Shown in pieces: positions 22,799 to 34,420 of a stretch of DNA of 64,000 bases. The position numbers and the translations under genes are program-made. A model generated the notes under the pieces. That model saw only the letters and a program-made list of their open reading frames with translations. It was not told where the DNA came from and did no database searches. The first letter of the stretch is position 1. Every line of letters starts with the position of its first letter. This stretch comes from Spirometra erinaceieuropaei (Eukaryota; Platyhelminthes; Cestoda; Diphyllobothriidea; Diphyllobothriidae), in contig CACRXP010000312.1 of NCBI GenBank assembly GCA_902702965.1, positions 643,866-707,865 of the forward strand. The letters run 5' to 3'.

Positions 22799-23682
22799 GT
22801 AGCGTAACGCCCTTATAAACGGTCACTGAGTGCCGCTGTACCATAATGCATACTGTCTTTGCATTTTAATGTGATTTCAATGGGATAGTTAGACGTTAAG
22901 GGGGGTGCTGAAATTACGGGCTGCCATGTTGCAACAAATTATTTTGGTTTTCCAGCTCTTTACCAAACGAATGCAAAGCCTATTGTATTCTAACAACGAC
23001 ATTACTAAAAACATCGGCATTCGTTCTGCCTTGTTTTAAGTAACGTAGTAAAATTTCACAGAATGTAAACAACAAGTAAAAAAATGAACGTTCTTTATAT
23101 ATTTTCAATTAAATTATTCAGTGGATTAATCCTAAACACAGCTGTTTATTTGATTGCTGCATTATAAAAATGATTAAGTTAGTTCCTTTTTTTGTGAAAA
23201 CAATGAAGACTGATTTAAGTCTTCCTTGTCATCAAGGGGAGAATAATATCAACTGCTGCGTATGGTTACGATCGATGACGCCAAGTTTTGCGTTTGTTAA
23301 AATTTGGTCGATGTTATGATCTGAGGAAAATGAAGCGCTCACCGGAGCGCGGACTGGTTTGGCTGACGTTTTAAACAGCCAAAGCGACTCTCCATTATCA
23401 AAGCGTCTAGTGGAAAAATCAATCAGAATTTTGAATAGACAGCCGAATTAGTTTGCATTGGGCTGGTCGAATTTTTCTCTTTTTTCGCTGCCTTGGTCTA
23501 CTAGTCGTCGCCTGTGAGTTTTGGTGGCCTCCTGTATTGTGTGTCATCACCTTAACTTGGGTAAGTTGCGTTTGCGTTTCCCTTTTGGGTGAACTGGTCA
23601 ACAGCCCGTGTTTGCTCGATAGTCTAAGGCTCCGTATGACCGACTTGTTTTCGATACGGCGTACGTAGTAACGTAGGATCTT

Positions 23683-24114
23683 CTATGCCGAGGCAAGGTC
23701 TAGATGCCTGTTGATAAAGTTGGCATCTGAGTACCAAGCCTCATGTGTGAGACGCCCAGTCCTTGAGATATCCCTGCCTAAGACTGCTGCTTCTTGAAAA
23801 TCAAAACTGTGACCAGTTTCCCCGATGTGAGCTGCAAGCTGTGAGTTTGGGTCTAGTCTCCAAGTTAACAGTTTGTGCTCATGTAGGCGGGCCTGCAACT
23901 TCCGTTCGGTTTCCTCAACGTAGTTACAGTCTTCATCGTTATAGCGTACTTGGTAGTCAACGGCTGAGGTTTCAGTTGATAGCAGTATGTCTCTGGGTTG
24001 ATAAGCAATGCCTAACCTGGCGGGTTGTAACAGTCGTAAAACCGCCTCGGAGACTCCTTTGATGTAAGGAAAAGCCCTCCAGACTTCAGGTTGTTCTTCT
24101 TGTTGTCTGTACAC
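23683..24114 (-). pseudogene. PLE C-terminus with GIY-YIG domain, copy 2 (open 143 codons)
   Basis: Open frame on the minus strand: FPYIKGVSEAVLRLLQPARL, GIAYQPRDILLSTETSAVD, YNDEDCNYVEETERKLQARL, HEHKLLTWRLDPNSQLAAHI, GETGHSFDFQEAAVLGRDIS, EAWYSDANFINRHLDLASA and a stop. Compared with copy 1, a 39-nt stretch (about 13 residues) is absent and the stop found there at 20157 is not present. The core Gly of 'YVGETGR' has become Glu (YVEETER), which should damage the GIY-YIG fold. A frame continuing upstream (24012-24227: NNFMTSFLLMDSPATSSGKA) is shifted. A 5'-truncated, non-functional PLE remnant despite the open frame. Confidence 0.88.
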
Positions 24115-24369
24115 TCGGCGCTTGCTTTGCCTGATGAGGTAGCTGGGCTATCCATTAGTAAGAAAGAGGTCATGAAGTTATTGTCGTTCAAATCTTTTGT
24201 CGGCTGGTGTGCTGCAGTGTGTTTCAACTTAAATTGCTCTATCTTTGCCTTTTTCCCTAAATTATGCAGGATGACACTTCCAAAGTAAAATTATTTTTTT
24301 TATATGGCTGGTTTGCAAGCTTTTGCATAAATTAGTGTCAGAACAGTATACGTATATATAAACGGCTTC

Positions 24370-24590
24370 AAACTAAACATGTCAGTGATTCTGGAAGTAG
24401 ATTAGTATCTCTTCTAAAAGGGAGACAGAATGTAAGTATATGATGCGAGCGGTAAGAGGCAATGCCATGTGCGGAGGAAAAGCAGATTGACGCGGAGAGT
24501 TGCATGTAAGGATTCGAACCTTGACAGCCGTAAGCGCAGAGCCTGAACAAGGTTTATTTGCTGGAATTCTATGCACTGAATACTACCATG
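24370..24590 (-). pseudogene. PLE 3'-end remnant, copy 2
   Basis: The counterpart of 20610-20830 in the second unit ('gccgtaagcgcagagcctga', 'gcggagagttgcatgt', 'ggattcgaacc'). Same interpretation and uncertainty. Confidence 0.5.
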
Positions 24591-26189
24591 AACGGTTTTA
24601 CAACTTTAAAAAAATACGTGCGAGTCCCAATATACCAACGAGAACGTCCCAGGGCATGCCTAAGTAACAGCAAAAAATTATTTATGAAAAGAATTTTGCA
24701 CTGCTCTGTACTACTGAATGAAAGTCTGATAGGCTAGTATGTGCCCTATTTAACGAAACGTACATTCATTACTAATAATCCAAGACTGAATATCTTGTGA
24801 ATGATTTTTTGTGACGGGATTAAGTTAGTGGTCAACCTATTGAGATATGGGCATGCAGAGCATCACTTAATGATATACAGACGTTTCAGCAGCGGTGCAG
24901 CGAAGTGCTCGTTGGGAACGATCAGGTTAATTTCGCCTCGATTTCGAGCGTCCACTTTTATCAGTTTATCACTGATAGAAAATACGGAGACTAAAGTCAA
25001 AAAGTTTAATCAGAAAAACACTCGTGCGACCAGGGGTTAGTCGAAAGGTGATTTGAGATCCTTCCTACGCGGTCAAAAAGCCGATGGCAGTTAATAAAAA
25101 AATAAAGGAAAAGAGCCGACCAAAGCTTTTATGGGCTTAATCGTGAGAACTAGGAATTTAATTCATTCCCATTCTAGTCTTGCAGAAGTATTAAAAAGAC
25201 AAATTCGTTCAGAAAATCTACCTATATTTCACTAGCCTGGTAACTTAGTCGGCGGCAAATTGCTGCCCAATGAATCTACACCGTAGTCGAGGAAAGTACG
25301 AGATTTAAAATGGTTCAGGGCATTAAACTTGTACTGTCTAGTCTGAGCAAACTGTCGCTCTTTTTTCTTGTATTTAACTTTTTCCATAGAAAATGATATT
25401 TCAAGCAAAATAAAAGGCTTGCCCATTGCTATTTTTATGAATCCCTGGGCATCCCCATGGCGCAACCACAAAATGTGTCGTTCTCAAATGAGGAAACGCG
25501 TCTCCAATAAGCAAATCATTTGGTTTATGCCAACTAATAAATAAGTCTGACAATTTGGTGATATCACATCCGGTTTTTTATATTTAATATTTGCTGAGGA
25601 AATGACAGTCTGTCAGAAATACTGTATCATATCAAGCGGTTGATAAAGTTTTTACAGGACGGTTTTGTTGTGATAACCTTCTTGAATTTGCACGCTTTGT
25701 CTCTCATGTGTGTATGCAGCCATCTTTTTTTGGTATGTAATTTTTGTACGTCAGATAACATACTCTAAAAACCGGCTGAAATGATGTTAGAAGCATGTTC
25801 ACAAATCAGATTACAAAGCATGCCTCAAGTATTGCGTTGCACCATGAGCCGTTGCATACTTGTCAGTGATGTTTGGCTAAAAGACACGAGACAAATGCTG
25901 TGTAGACCACAACGACCATTTCGGGCTTATTACTTGTCGAAATTTATTTTAGCCAAGTTTCCACTCTAAAGATCCAGAATTTTAAATCAGCACATCGAGC
26001 GTCAAGTAGTGGAACATTTTGCCACCAACTCTTGGGTTGGGGTCGATAATATCGGCTGGAGCGATTGCATTCACGGATAAGGATACAGATCATGTTTGTT
26101 CTATGTTTCCTGGAACTCTGAGAACTGACTAGTGAGTTCCGTAAACAAATGATATTCTGTAAGCATTCAAAAATGAATGTAACGCATAC
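24591..26189. other. Unassigned interior of duplication copy 2
   Basis: Colinear with 20831-22439. No domain or RT motif on either strand. Confidence 0.55.
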
Positions 26190-26395
26190 TGTTGGCTAAA
26201 TGACATTAATGACAAAGACAAGGGAAACTAGGATGGCCATTTCTGGCTAATTAGGCGTCGTCAGCCAGTCATATCCAAGCCCGAAGTGTGGAACGCCTGG
26301 CGCTCGAGTTCGCAATTTGTTAAGTAGAAATCAAACGACTCATTGGCTTGTCAGTTGCGGTCGGAAATATACAACAACAGGGGCGCTCACTAATT
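26190..26395 (-). mobile_element. SINE family B, copy B3 (in duplication copy 2)
   Basis: Same order as B2: 'gtgagcgcccctgttgttgt', 'ccgaccgcaac', 'aactcgagcgccaggcgttc', 'cacacttcgggcttggatat', 'ctgacgacgcctaattagcc', 'agaaatggccatcctagttt', 'cccttgtctttgtcattaat'. It was duplicated together with the unit, so it is not an independent insertion. Confidence 0.75.
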
Positions 26396-26417
26396 ATTTC
26401 TACATCCGACACTCGTT

Positions 26418-26550
26418 CCGTTGTACCTTACGGGCTCTCTCTCGAGCCCAACCGGCGGCCGCACATCGGGGGTAATGCCATTCTGTCAGTATCCTGCGTC
26501 GTTGTGCGACTGCCGGTTGGGCTCGAGAGAGAGCCCGTAAGGTACAACGG
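26418..26550. repeat. Long inverted repeat (hairpin), copy 2, 39-bp perfect stem
   Basis: Arm 26418-26456 starts 'ccgttgtaccttacgggctc' and ends 'gagcccaaccggc'. Arm 26512-26550 is its exact reverse complement (39 of 39 by my reading). The 55-nt loop spans 26457-26511. A further 'cgcaca'/'tgtgcg' pairing sits just inside the stem. It is GC-rich relative to its surroundings and centred on CTCGAG-containing arms. It adjoins the 5' side of SINE-B copy B3. Confidence 0.95.
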
Positions 26551-27007
26551 GTAGCGTAAGGCCCGTATAAACGGTCATTGAGTGCCGATTTGCCATAATG
26601 CATACTGTCTTTGAATTTTAATGTGATTTTAATGGGATAGTTAGACTTTAACGGGCGTGCTGAAATTACGGGCTGCCATGTTGCAACAAATTATTTTGAT
26701 TTTCCAGCTCTTTATCAAACGAATGCAAAGCCTATTGTATTTTAACAGCGACATTACCAAAAACATCAGCATTCCTTCTGCCTTGTTTTAAGTAACGTAG
26801 TCAAATTTCACAGAATGTAAACAAAAAGAAACAATATGCACGTTCTTTATATGCTTTCAATTAAATTATTCATTGGATTAATCCTTAATACAGCTGTTTA
26901 TTCGATTGCTGCATTATAAAATGATTACGTTAGTTCCTTTTTTGTGAAATTAATAAAGATTGATTTTAGTTTGTCTTGTCATCAAGGGGAGAAAAATATC
27001 AACTGCT

Positions 27008-30000
27008 AATAGAAATCGTCACACTAAACAACTATTCCAAAATAAGGGTTAGGGATTACGAAAGAGCAAAGCATTTGTAAACAGAATGGATTATTGCGTT
27101 CTGACTTGCGCTGGACGTCGAAATATCTCCTCGCGAATCCCTGCTAACTTTAGACAGAACATCTGTAAACTTCAGCTATTCCAATATATTATTTAGCATT
27201 TACGTAGTTTACACTACTAAGATAAAAATGCGACTGACTAATTGAGACCGTAAAAATTAACATTGTCAGAATTCGATTACTAGCTGGGGTTAAGCGAAGG
27301 CGATTTTTTTCCACAACTAATCTAAAAAATCTTTTATCCTCTATCCAGCCTTAAGGACTGCGTAATGCATTTTAAGAACATAATAGAAATTTTGAAAAAC
27401 AGCGGAGGCCTCAAGAATGAGCATTTAATCAATAATTTTAAAATACTTATAGGTCTCAATGCAGGACACGAAAATTCAATGAGGTTAACCAAATTTTTGT
27501 TATTTGGGCAGAAAACTCGATATTAAAGAAATAAAACCAAAAGCTCACCCCTTCACGCAAACCATGAGCAGCTCGACATTAGAAATGACCCGCCGGCATA
27601 ATGGTAAGATGCTAAGTTAATCCATATGTTTTAAGCAGAAATGTTTTTCAAATTTCCTATGAAAACTAATTATGAGAAAGTGTAAAAGTGTAGGTTTTTA
27701 TACCGTTAATGTCGAGTAATGAAGGCAACGTTCCGAGAAATTCAGTTAAAAGCTAATCACAAGTGCGCATTTGCTGTGAGGAAGGATGATTAACAAACAG
27801 TCGAGGTTACATGCAACGTTTAGTTTGGAGAAAGGACTATGCAAGCAATAAGATTTATGTTCCAGTCCAAGTTTCGCAGCAAGGAAAACTCTTTCTCTTG
27901 TATTTTGCATGTCATGTCTCCTTTAAAAATCTTATCATCAAGGGCTATTTGTGATATTTTTGTACAAGATGGCATTTGCATTATTATGTACGCTTTCCTT
28001 TTTAGTACCGCCTGATGATTTCACAAACATTTAGTAACTTAAATGGCAAGAACTCTATTCCTCGATTATATCTCACAGGTTGGCTGAGAAATAGGACTTT
28101 CGTCTTACGCATAAATAGTTAACTTATCACTTCATATTGAATCAGACCAACTCTTGCCCTCAGTCAAAATCTGCAGGATATCATATTAATATATATCAAC
28201 ATTTACGGAGGACTTCCTCCCAAAGAAGCTGCCAGGAGGAAGCAAACGGCAAAACAAATATCGCAATCACCTACTTGATGAGCATTTGGAAAAAAATTCA
28301 AATCTCATTTTGTACCTCTTAATTTACCTCTACTATTTTGTTTCTACTTGCCTTTATGCTGGCGGAGGGTCAGACGGATAGTAAACAGAGAGCATTTCGA
28401 TTAAATTTTAGACCATAAATAATAATTTTAGTTTTCCTTCTGACTGCCAGTGAGTTGTGCACTGCGGAACCATTGCAAAGTTTTGTTTTCATTCTGTGAT
28501 TTAGGTTAGGCAACTGCGTTGACGACATGCCGGGGAAAACATCCTGTCAAAAGTCATTGTCCACTTATTCATTGAAGTGCATAAGACGATGCATGGCAGT
28601 CCAGAAATGCATTAAACACCATTTTCAAAAATGTGACCTATCCCTATGGGAGCAATAAGATCACTTTAAATGATTTATGTGCATATTCCTCCTAATGTAA
28701 GAGTGTTTAGAGACAGCAATCTTCGGTTGGCACAACCGTGGTTTTGTCGGAGTGCAGACGACATCTAGAGGGTTCATTTCTTTGGTCACCTTTCAAAGTA
28801 AATAACCTGCGTTTTCTTTCCTTGTTTTTTCTTCCTTTTGGAAGTTTAGTTTCAAAAAAGTTACTTATTGGAAAATGCGTACATCATAAATCTTTTATGT
28901 CTTCGTCCATCTCTTCCTGCTTTTCAAGGCCAGACTTACGCCAAAGCAAAACTCGGTTGCTTAGACTCTGTGAAATTTGTTAAAATAATTGCAATTTCAG
29001 ACAACAATCTTAAGGGTGATTCTTTGGGTGTGTAATGCACACCACACTCGACATGCCTATTCATCCTCCCATGCCCAAAAATAGCATGGAACTGTCGGAT
29101 GTAGATATGCGTCCTTCATCAACTTTAATTTAATCAGTTTCCCAGACATGTAAATTTAAAAAATAATCTTAAAAATTTCGATTATGGGAGTGTGTGTAAT
29201 AGCATCTGTGGGCAGCCCAAACTAACAAAGCCGGTGGCCACTGAATATAACAATTTTAGGTTTACATTTACCGGCGGATACCTGTCATGCCTAAAAGATG
29301 CGCAAACGTTTTGCATGACACTGTCCTTTTAGTGAACATTCTGCGAAAAACATAGCCAAATTGGCCTTCGAGCCCTAACCTGCTCGAAAAACCCAGTACG
29401 CGAACCGACATCAGCATTTCCACTGGCAGGTTCGCCAACCACACACTCCTTCATATTTGATGATGCCATTGTTAAAGTGAGTATAATTCACGTTTTTCCA
29501 TTTCTAGTACAGGGGATGAATTAAATAAAGAAAGTATAATGATCAGAATACTGAGTTGGTCTCCGGGAGTTGGCGTAAAATTTTGCTTCCACATACTGAT
29601 GAGCACCACCCCAGAATATTGCATTTGACCATGCAGTATATAACCTCTGTGAATTTTATCATAGATTGAAATTTAAAAAGGTCTGTCTGGCAAAAGTACG
29701 CTTCGACTAACTATCATTAGACCTGTGCAGCCATATTGGGGGGAATAAAGCAGAAAATGTTAAACAGTCAGAAGTTTGCAATCCTACGCCGCCGTATATT
29801 TTAACGCATAGGATTGACGATGAATAATTGAAAGTGTAAGTTTGCCAGGCTTGAAATTTAAATGTTTACATTGCTAAACCTAAAGATCAAAGCTGGTAAA
29901 ATTGTAACGACTGTTTGAGACAAGATCTTGCAGCAATGCAGGCATTCGGAGTAGAGTAGGCTAGCTAAGGAAAGATTTTTAAATCATAATTTGACTGCAT

Positions 30001-31910
30001 ATAAGTCAGTGTTATTGAAGGTAAACAGATGCATTCATGTCAGAAGATCTATCCAAAAACCGAGTTTGCAAACATGCGCAATTATATGCCGCCAACCTAT
30101 ATTACAACCTCAAAACAGACTTTTGCTTTGTAAAACTCTCACTTTCCAGATATTTTCCAAATATGTAGCATGCAAGGACAAAATACGTCCACTACTGTGG
30201 TTACGTTTTAGACTGACATACTTTATGACTGTTTTATTACCTACGAATATATAATTTGTAAATGGACCGGAGAGAGTGGTAATATTTTGACTTTCGTATT
30301 TAATATTTTTTGTTTTTATGGAGCAAAGCGATTTTTTAAACATGGTTGTAGACGCTCATCATATGGTTTAGCGTATAAAATAACAGGCCTTGGCCGAAAC
30401 GGATGAAAGCACAGAAATAAACTGAATCATAAATAAAGCATGTTCCAAGAGAGAAATCCTGCTTTAAAATAACAAAGTGGAAGTCAAGCAAAGGCAGCTT
30501 CAGAAAATCGTCCACCAAAAGCGGGTAACATACTAACAGAAGTGGCTGATCTACTACAGTCCAATTATTCATCCATAAAAATTTGGATCCGTACCTATAT
30601 AACTAGAATATAATGATTTACTCCAAGTTCACAATTTACGAATTTAAAAAGCAACGATTTCTTCATTGGAGGGTCTGCAAAAAGGCCGACGGGGAGTGCT
30701 GGAGGATTCACCGACGGGCCGAACCCCTCGTACTTGTAACATGCAGCGGAAGTTGATCGGGAAACAAGCTTTAATAGGCTTTCGGCTAGTATCTGTGCTG
30801 TTTGTATGCTATCAACTTATCCCAAAGTATGTTATTCACTGTCCGTTGGCAATTAATTAATTTTACGCAGTTACCTGCCGTGGCTGATAGACTTTGGCCC
30901 AATTTATAAATGAATAAATGTCGGTTTGAGGGTGTGTACGTAGAATATACTGATGTACTCCAGTCTTAAAGTTAATTTCTCGAGGAATGAAGACGCGCAA
31001 GCGTGTAAAGTCTCGTATAATTTTCATTTGACAAAGGAATGAATAGTTGTTTGTATTTTTTATCTAAAAACCTTTTTTGGTATGTTTGTAGACATTTAAA
31101 TTGGTGCGTATTATATTGCGTCCCTTTCGGTGCATAAACCTGCTCATTGGCTCCAGATCCTCGAATGACTGGTATATTTACTGGTTTTTTCTGTAAAAAT
31201 GATTACTTTCGTCTAAGTATCTAAATATATACATTCTGTTATTAAAGTTGCTCTCGTGAAATTTGGCGTCATCGATAATTGGGATATCTTGGAATCACAA
31301 AGAGTTAATAGACAATCTAATACAAGCGTTGCAGTCTGAATGCAGTCAGAAGCGCATAAGGTTTACACTTTACGTCAAAAACAAACGAATATAAGCTTTA
31401 CGTTAGTCGCACACACTTTAAATGACGACAGCAGGTGACGCCCTCCGGCAATTATTCTGATTCTATGCAAGACCAGTAGGGAGTTGTGTGGATTGTTGTT
31501 GTTTTACATAAACAATGTCCTACAGACCCAGGCATTGCGGAATGTTCTTTTGTTTGTGTGATATGCGTACAAGTTTGTAGCACTTAACCAAGCCCTAGCA
31601 CGTTCTCATTGCCATCTTTTATCCTTAAGTTCTGTCTGTTATACCCACGCCCGTTATGTAGTGGGACACGTAATAAAGTCGCATTTTCAATACTGCCAAA
31701 CCAAGCTAAATTACCTATTCCCAGTTAATAAATATTAGGCATAATTTGGCGAGGGTAGGTTGTGTGAGCCCTATGTACTTAGTACGCATCAGTAAATAAT
31801 ACATTTCTTTGAAGAGGCCTTCTTCTTTTTATCAATCCATTGCTACATAACTGATGTTTTTCGTTGTGTGTTATCCAACACTTTAACATGGATGCATGAA
31901 TAAAGTTTGC
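27008..31910. other. Unassigned AT-rich sequence, ~4.9 kb
   Basis: The longest stretch in this half with no recognised element. Frames up to 87 codons (for example 29991-30254 plus, 28738-28983 plus) have no motifs. A small GC-richer patch at 30670-30760 is unidentified. Confidence 0.6.
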
Positions 31911-32912
31911 ACAGTATAACTTTAGTGCTAACTTATGAAATGTCAACCAAAATTTCGAAATGCCTTCTCGTTTCGAAAAGATAAATTAAGTTGTGTTGTT
32001 AAACTAATCATGATTCAGCATAAATCTATAATAATTCAATTATGTCAGGGGGTCGGCTTTCGAAAAAACTTATTTTTGGCTGAATGAATGTTCCAAACTC
32101 TGCAATAAATGACTACTTAATTAGCATGCAATTTTCAAATTGATTTTCGATGCCCTTAAAAATTCATTTATGTTTCATGGAAAACATGTATAAAAATATT
32201 CATTCGTTTAATTAATGGTAAAAAAATCACATTTTCTTTCGAATTTCATACTCAAAAAAGAGTATAATTCGGTTTTAAACATTTTTGTAATTCCCAAATA
32301 ATTTTGAACCCGATCTGCTGTAACACTGGCATTCAGGGTTTTAAAACTACAAGCCGTATGTTTTCCGTGTACGGAAAACCATGCATTTCTCTACGGTGTT
32401 AAGAGGAGACCATATGAGGTTCATAAAATTTACCAGTGGATTTGATCAATATTGCTAACTTTACAAGCCACATTCTTAAATGCAGATACATGACGTTTCA
32501 TGAACGGCCATTTAACAGTATTATAAAATCTCACAATTAGAAAATTTTTTTAAAACCAAATAATAATCCTCTTTAAGTATGAAATTGGAAAAAGACGTGA
32601 TTTTCTATCGAATAATTAAAAGAATGAATATTTTTGTGCATGCTGATCATTAAATATAATTGAATTTTCAACGGCATCGAACATCAATGAGAAAATTGCA
32701 CACCACTTAAGTAGTCATTTTTTGCAAAACGTAGATCTTGTATGCAGCCGAAAATTAATTCTGTCGAAAGCCGACACCCTTAGATAACTGGCTCATTATT
32801 GACGTATGATGCACCATGAGTAGGGTTACAACACTACTTATTTTTTTCTTTTTGAAACAAGAACGCATTTCGAAATTTTGTTTGACATTTCATGAGTTAG
32901 CACATCTACTGT
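31911..32912 (+). mobile_element. Foldback element FB-4, full length
   Basis: About 1002 bp. The left end is 'acagta...gctaacttatgaaatgtca' and the right end is 'tgacatttcatgagttagca...tactgt'. The inverted arms also share 'aaatttcgaaatgc'/'gcatttcgaaattt', 'ggtcggctttcg'/'cgaaagccgac', 'tgattttcgatgcc' with its diverged complement, and 'gagtataattcggttttaaa' with its diverged complement. The interior has 'ttccgtgtacggaaaacc' and 'ttcataaaatt'. It is non-coding. It represents a subtype slightly different from FB-1/FB-2, shared with FB-9. Confidence 0.85.
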
Positions 32913-33274
32913 ATGTTCTCACTGCCCTTCACTGTGATCCCATTTGCTTGTCTTGATTTCCTAGTTACCCCAGTCTACTTGCATTACCCTTCGTTTTCGA
33001 TTGCTTAAGTCGTGACTTACCTAATTTTTTCGGAAGAGTAATTAAAACTTTTTGTACACTATTGGTGCTCACAAAACTGTGCGTGATGCAAGGATCACTG
33101 GGTTCCTTCTGGTTTCCTGTGCCTACGAATGGACACAAACGCTCTGTTTCCTCAATTTTTAAGAACAACCTCTGTTGTCGAACGCCGACGCCTGATTTAT
33201 TTCTTTTATAGTACACGTTTGTGGTCCCTTTTGTAAACACTATCAAGACACAGATCATTTGGTAGATTTTAATT

Positions 33275-33355
33275 GATTCATATTGAGTCAACTCGGTGGG
33301 ATTCGAACCCAAGCAGTGAGGGGAAGGCTTTAGCACAATGAGGTAACACAATCTG
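33275..33355 (-). mobile_element. SINE-A tRNA-like fragment
   Basis: On the minus strand it contains the B-box region 'gggttcgaatcccaccgagt' and 'tgctaaagccttcccctcac', with the family tail (attcatattgagtca on the plus strand) adjoining. The A-box half is badly decayed and the head is absent. Confidence 0.7.
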
Positions 33356-34064
33356 TCATTGCCGCAAAATTTAACAATGCCTCCGTCTGAATGTTAAGTG
33401 GTTGCCCGTCAGACCGAAATACTTCTGAGACTTCGGCGTATGAGTGACTTCACAACGCGTTTCCACATATGTTATTACTTTCGTCATCTGATATACCTAG
33501 TACATCAAAATGTGTCCCTGCGGAAATTTGTCGAGCACAAGAACGAACTGTTGATCAGCAATTCGTTTTCAACGACAGACCATCGTGTCAAAGGGAGCGC
33601 GGTAACGCTGTGCAGTGTCAGGTTATTACACGATCTGGAATTTCCGCAACATAAGATACGCAAGTGCTTTGGACTCCGTGTAGCCATTTTAGTGTCGTCA
33701 ATATTAACTATAAAACACGGATAGTTTATGCTAATTTACATGTACTTGTGGCTTTATGTGACCTAACGTTATCCACATAATTTTCAACGTATTGGTTTTT
33801 TTTAAATGAAGTGCCGGTTGTATATTTAAGTAACAGCCACTTTCAAAAAGTTGATTTCGTTTGCAGTATAAAACTTAAAAATCATGGATGCAGACTTCGT
33901 TTGGGTAAGTGTATGGGAGACGATTGCTTTATTCAGAAGAAAGGGTGACGAGCGAACGTTGCTTTCGATAATTTTTCGTCGGGCCAGTACAGTTATATGG
34001 GAAGGAGTATAGTGCATGAAAAAAATCGATAAAGTTCGTTTTAAAATACAGGTCAGGCAAGAGC
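33356..34064. other. Unassigned sequence
   Basis: A 108-codon plus-strand frame at 33398-33724 overlaps other frames of 60 codons on both strands and has no motif. Not called as a gene. Confidence 0.5.
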
Positions 34065-34420
34065 GGAGGGGCGCAGAGAGTCATGTAGGTAGTAAAAAAT
34101 TGACCACCGTAAGCGCGGGGCCTGAAAGAGGTTCGTCTGTGCGCACAACATTGGTTTTCATAATGTGATGGCGGCCGTTTCTGCTGTTTTAAACAGGCGC
34201 TGGCCCAGTAGCTTAGAATAGCTTGAGTGGACCTCATAAGTCCCCATCAGTTCTTCAGCGGGTCTCATACGATGTCCTGAATCCACTGCGTGCGCACGAA
34301 TGGTGCCAGTTCCCCTTTTGCCAACAATGCGAGAAAGTGTTCTCGTATTCTTTTGGAAAGGCGTCGACTCGTGCGACACATATAATCTGCGGCACCCGGT
34401 CAATGATTCATAAACATATC
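34065..34420 (-). pseudogene. PLE GIY-YIG tail relic
   Basis: The minus-strand frame ending at 34158 reads LSRIVGKRGTGTIRAHAVDS, GHRMRPAEELMGTYEVHSSY, SKLLGQRLFKTAETAAITL. This parallels the 7.35-7.84 kb copy (AWLGKGEKKSISSSILA, NHRVDAKEAF, RQRVLATAEAVAIRL). After the stop a shifted frame continues LCAQTNLFQAPRLRW, the expected end of the protein. The GIY-YIG core itself is barely recognisable. Dead copy. Confidence 0.75.

Larger units (their letters stand above)
19460..23257. repeat. Tandem duplication unit, copy 1 (~3.8 kb)
   Basis: It begins 'ctgcgtatggttacgatcga' at 19460 and ends 'catcaaggggagaataatat' plus 'caactgct' at 23257. The same beginning recurs at 23256 and the same end at 27007, so two units lie head to tail with a 2-bp overlap. 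Colinear landmarks in both: PLE GIY-YIG tail (minus), a 'caagcttttgcataaattag' word, a PLE 3' remnant, 'gtgacgggattaagttagtgg', SINE-B, hairpin, and a 'cgggctgccatgttgcaac' word. Spacing differs by about 46 bp overall because of small indels. Identity looks to be around 90 percent by eye (not computed), lowest in the PLE part. Confidence 0.93.
23256..27007. repeat. Tandem duplication unit, copy 2 (~3.75 kb)
   Basis: A direct repeat of 19460-23257. The unit-start word 'ctgcgtatggttacgatcga' is at 23256 and the unit-end word 'atatcaactgct' finishes at 27007. Sequence before 19460 ('ggaccaagg') and after 27007 ('aatagaaatcgtc') is unrelated, so the array has exactly two units. The junction coincides with the downstream (3') edge of the minus-strand PLE remnant. 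Confidence 0.93.

Noticed and set aside
27040..27060. Telomere repeat ('aagggttagggatta')
   Set aside because: A single TTAGGG in AT-rich DNA is expected by chance.
33398..33724. 108-codon open frame
   Set aside because: Overlapped by other frames on both strands. No recognisable family.
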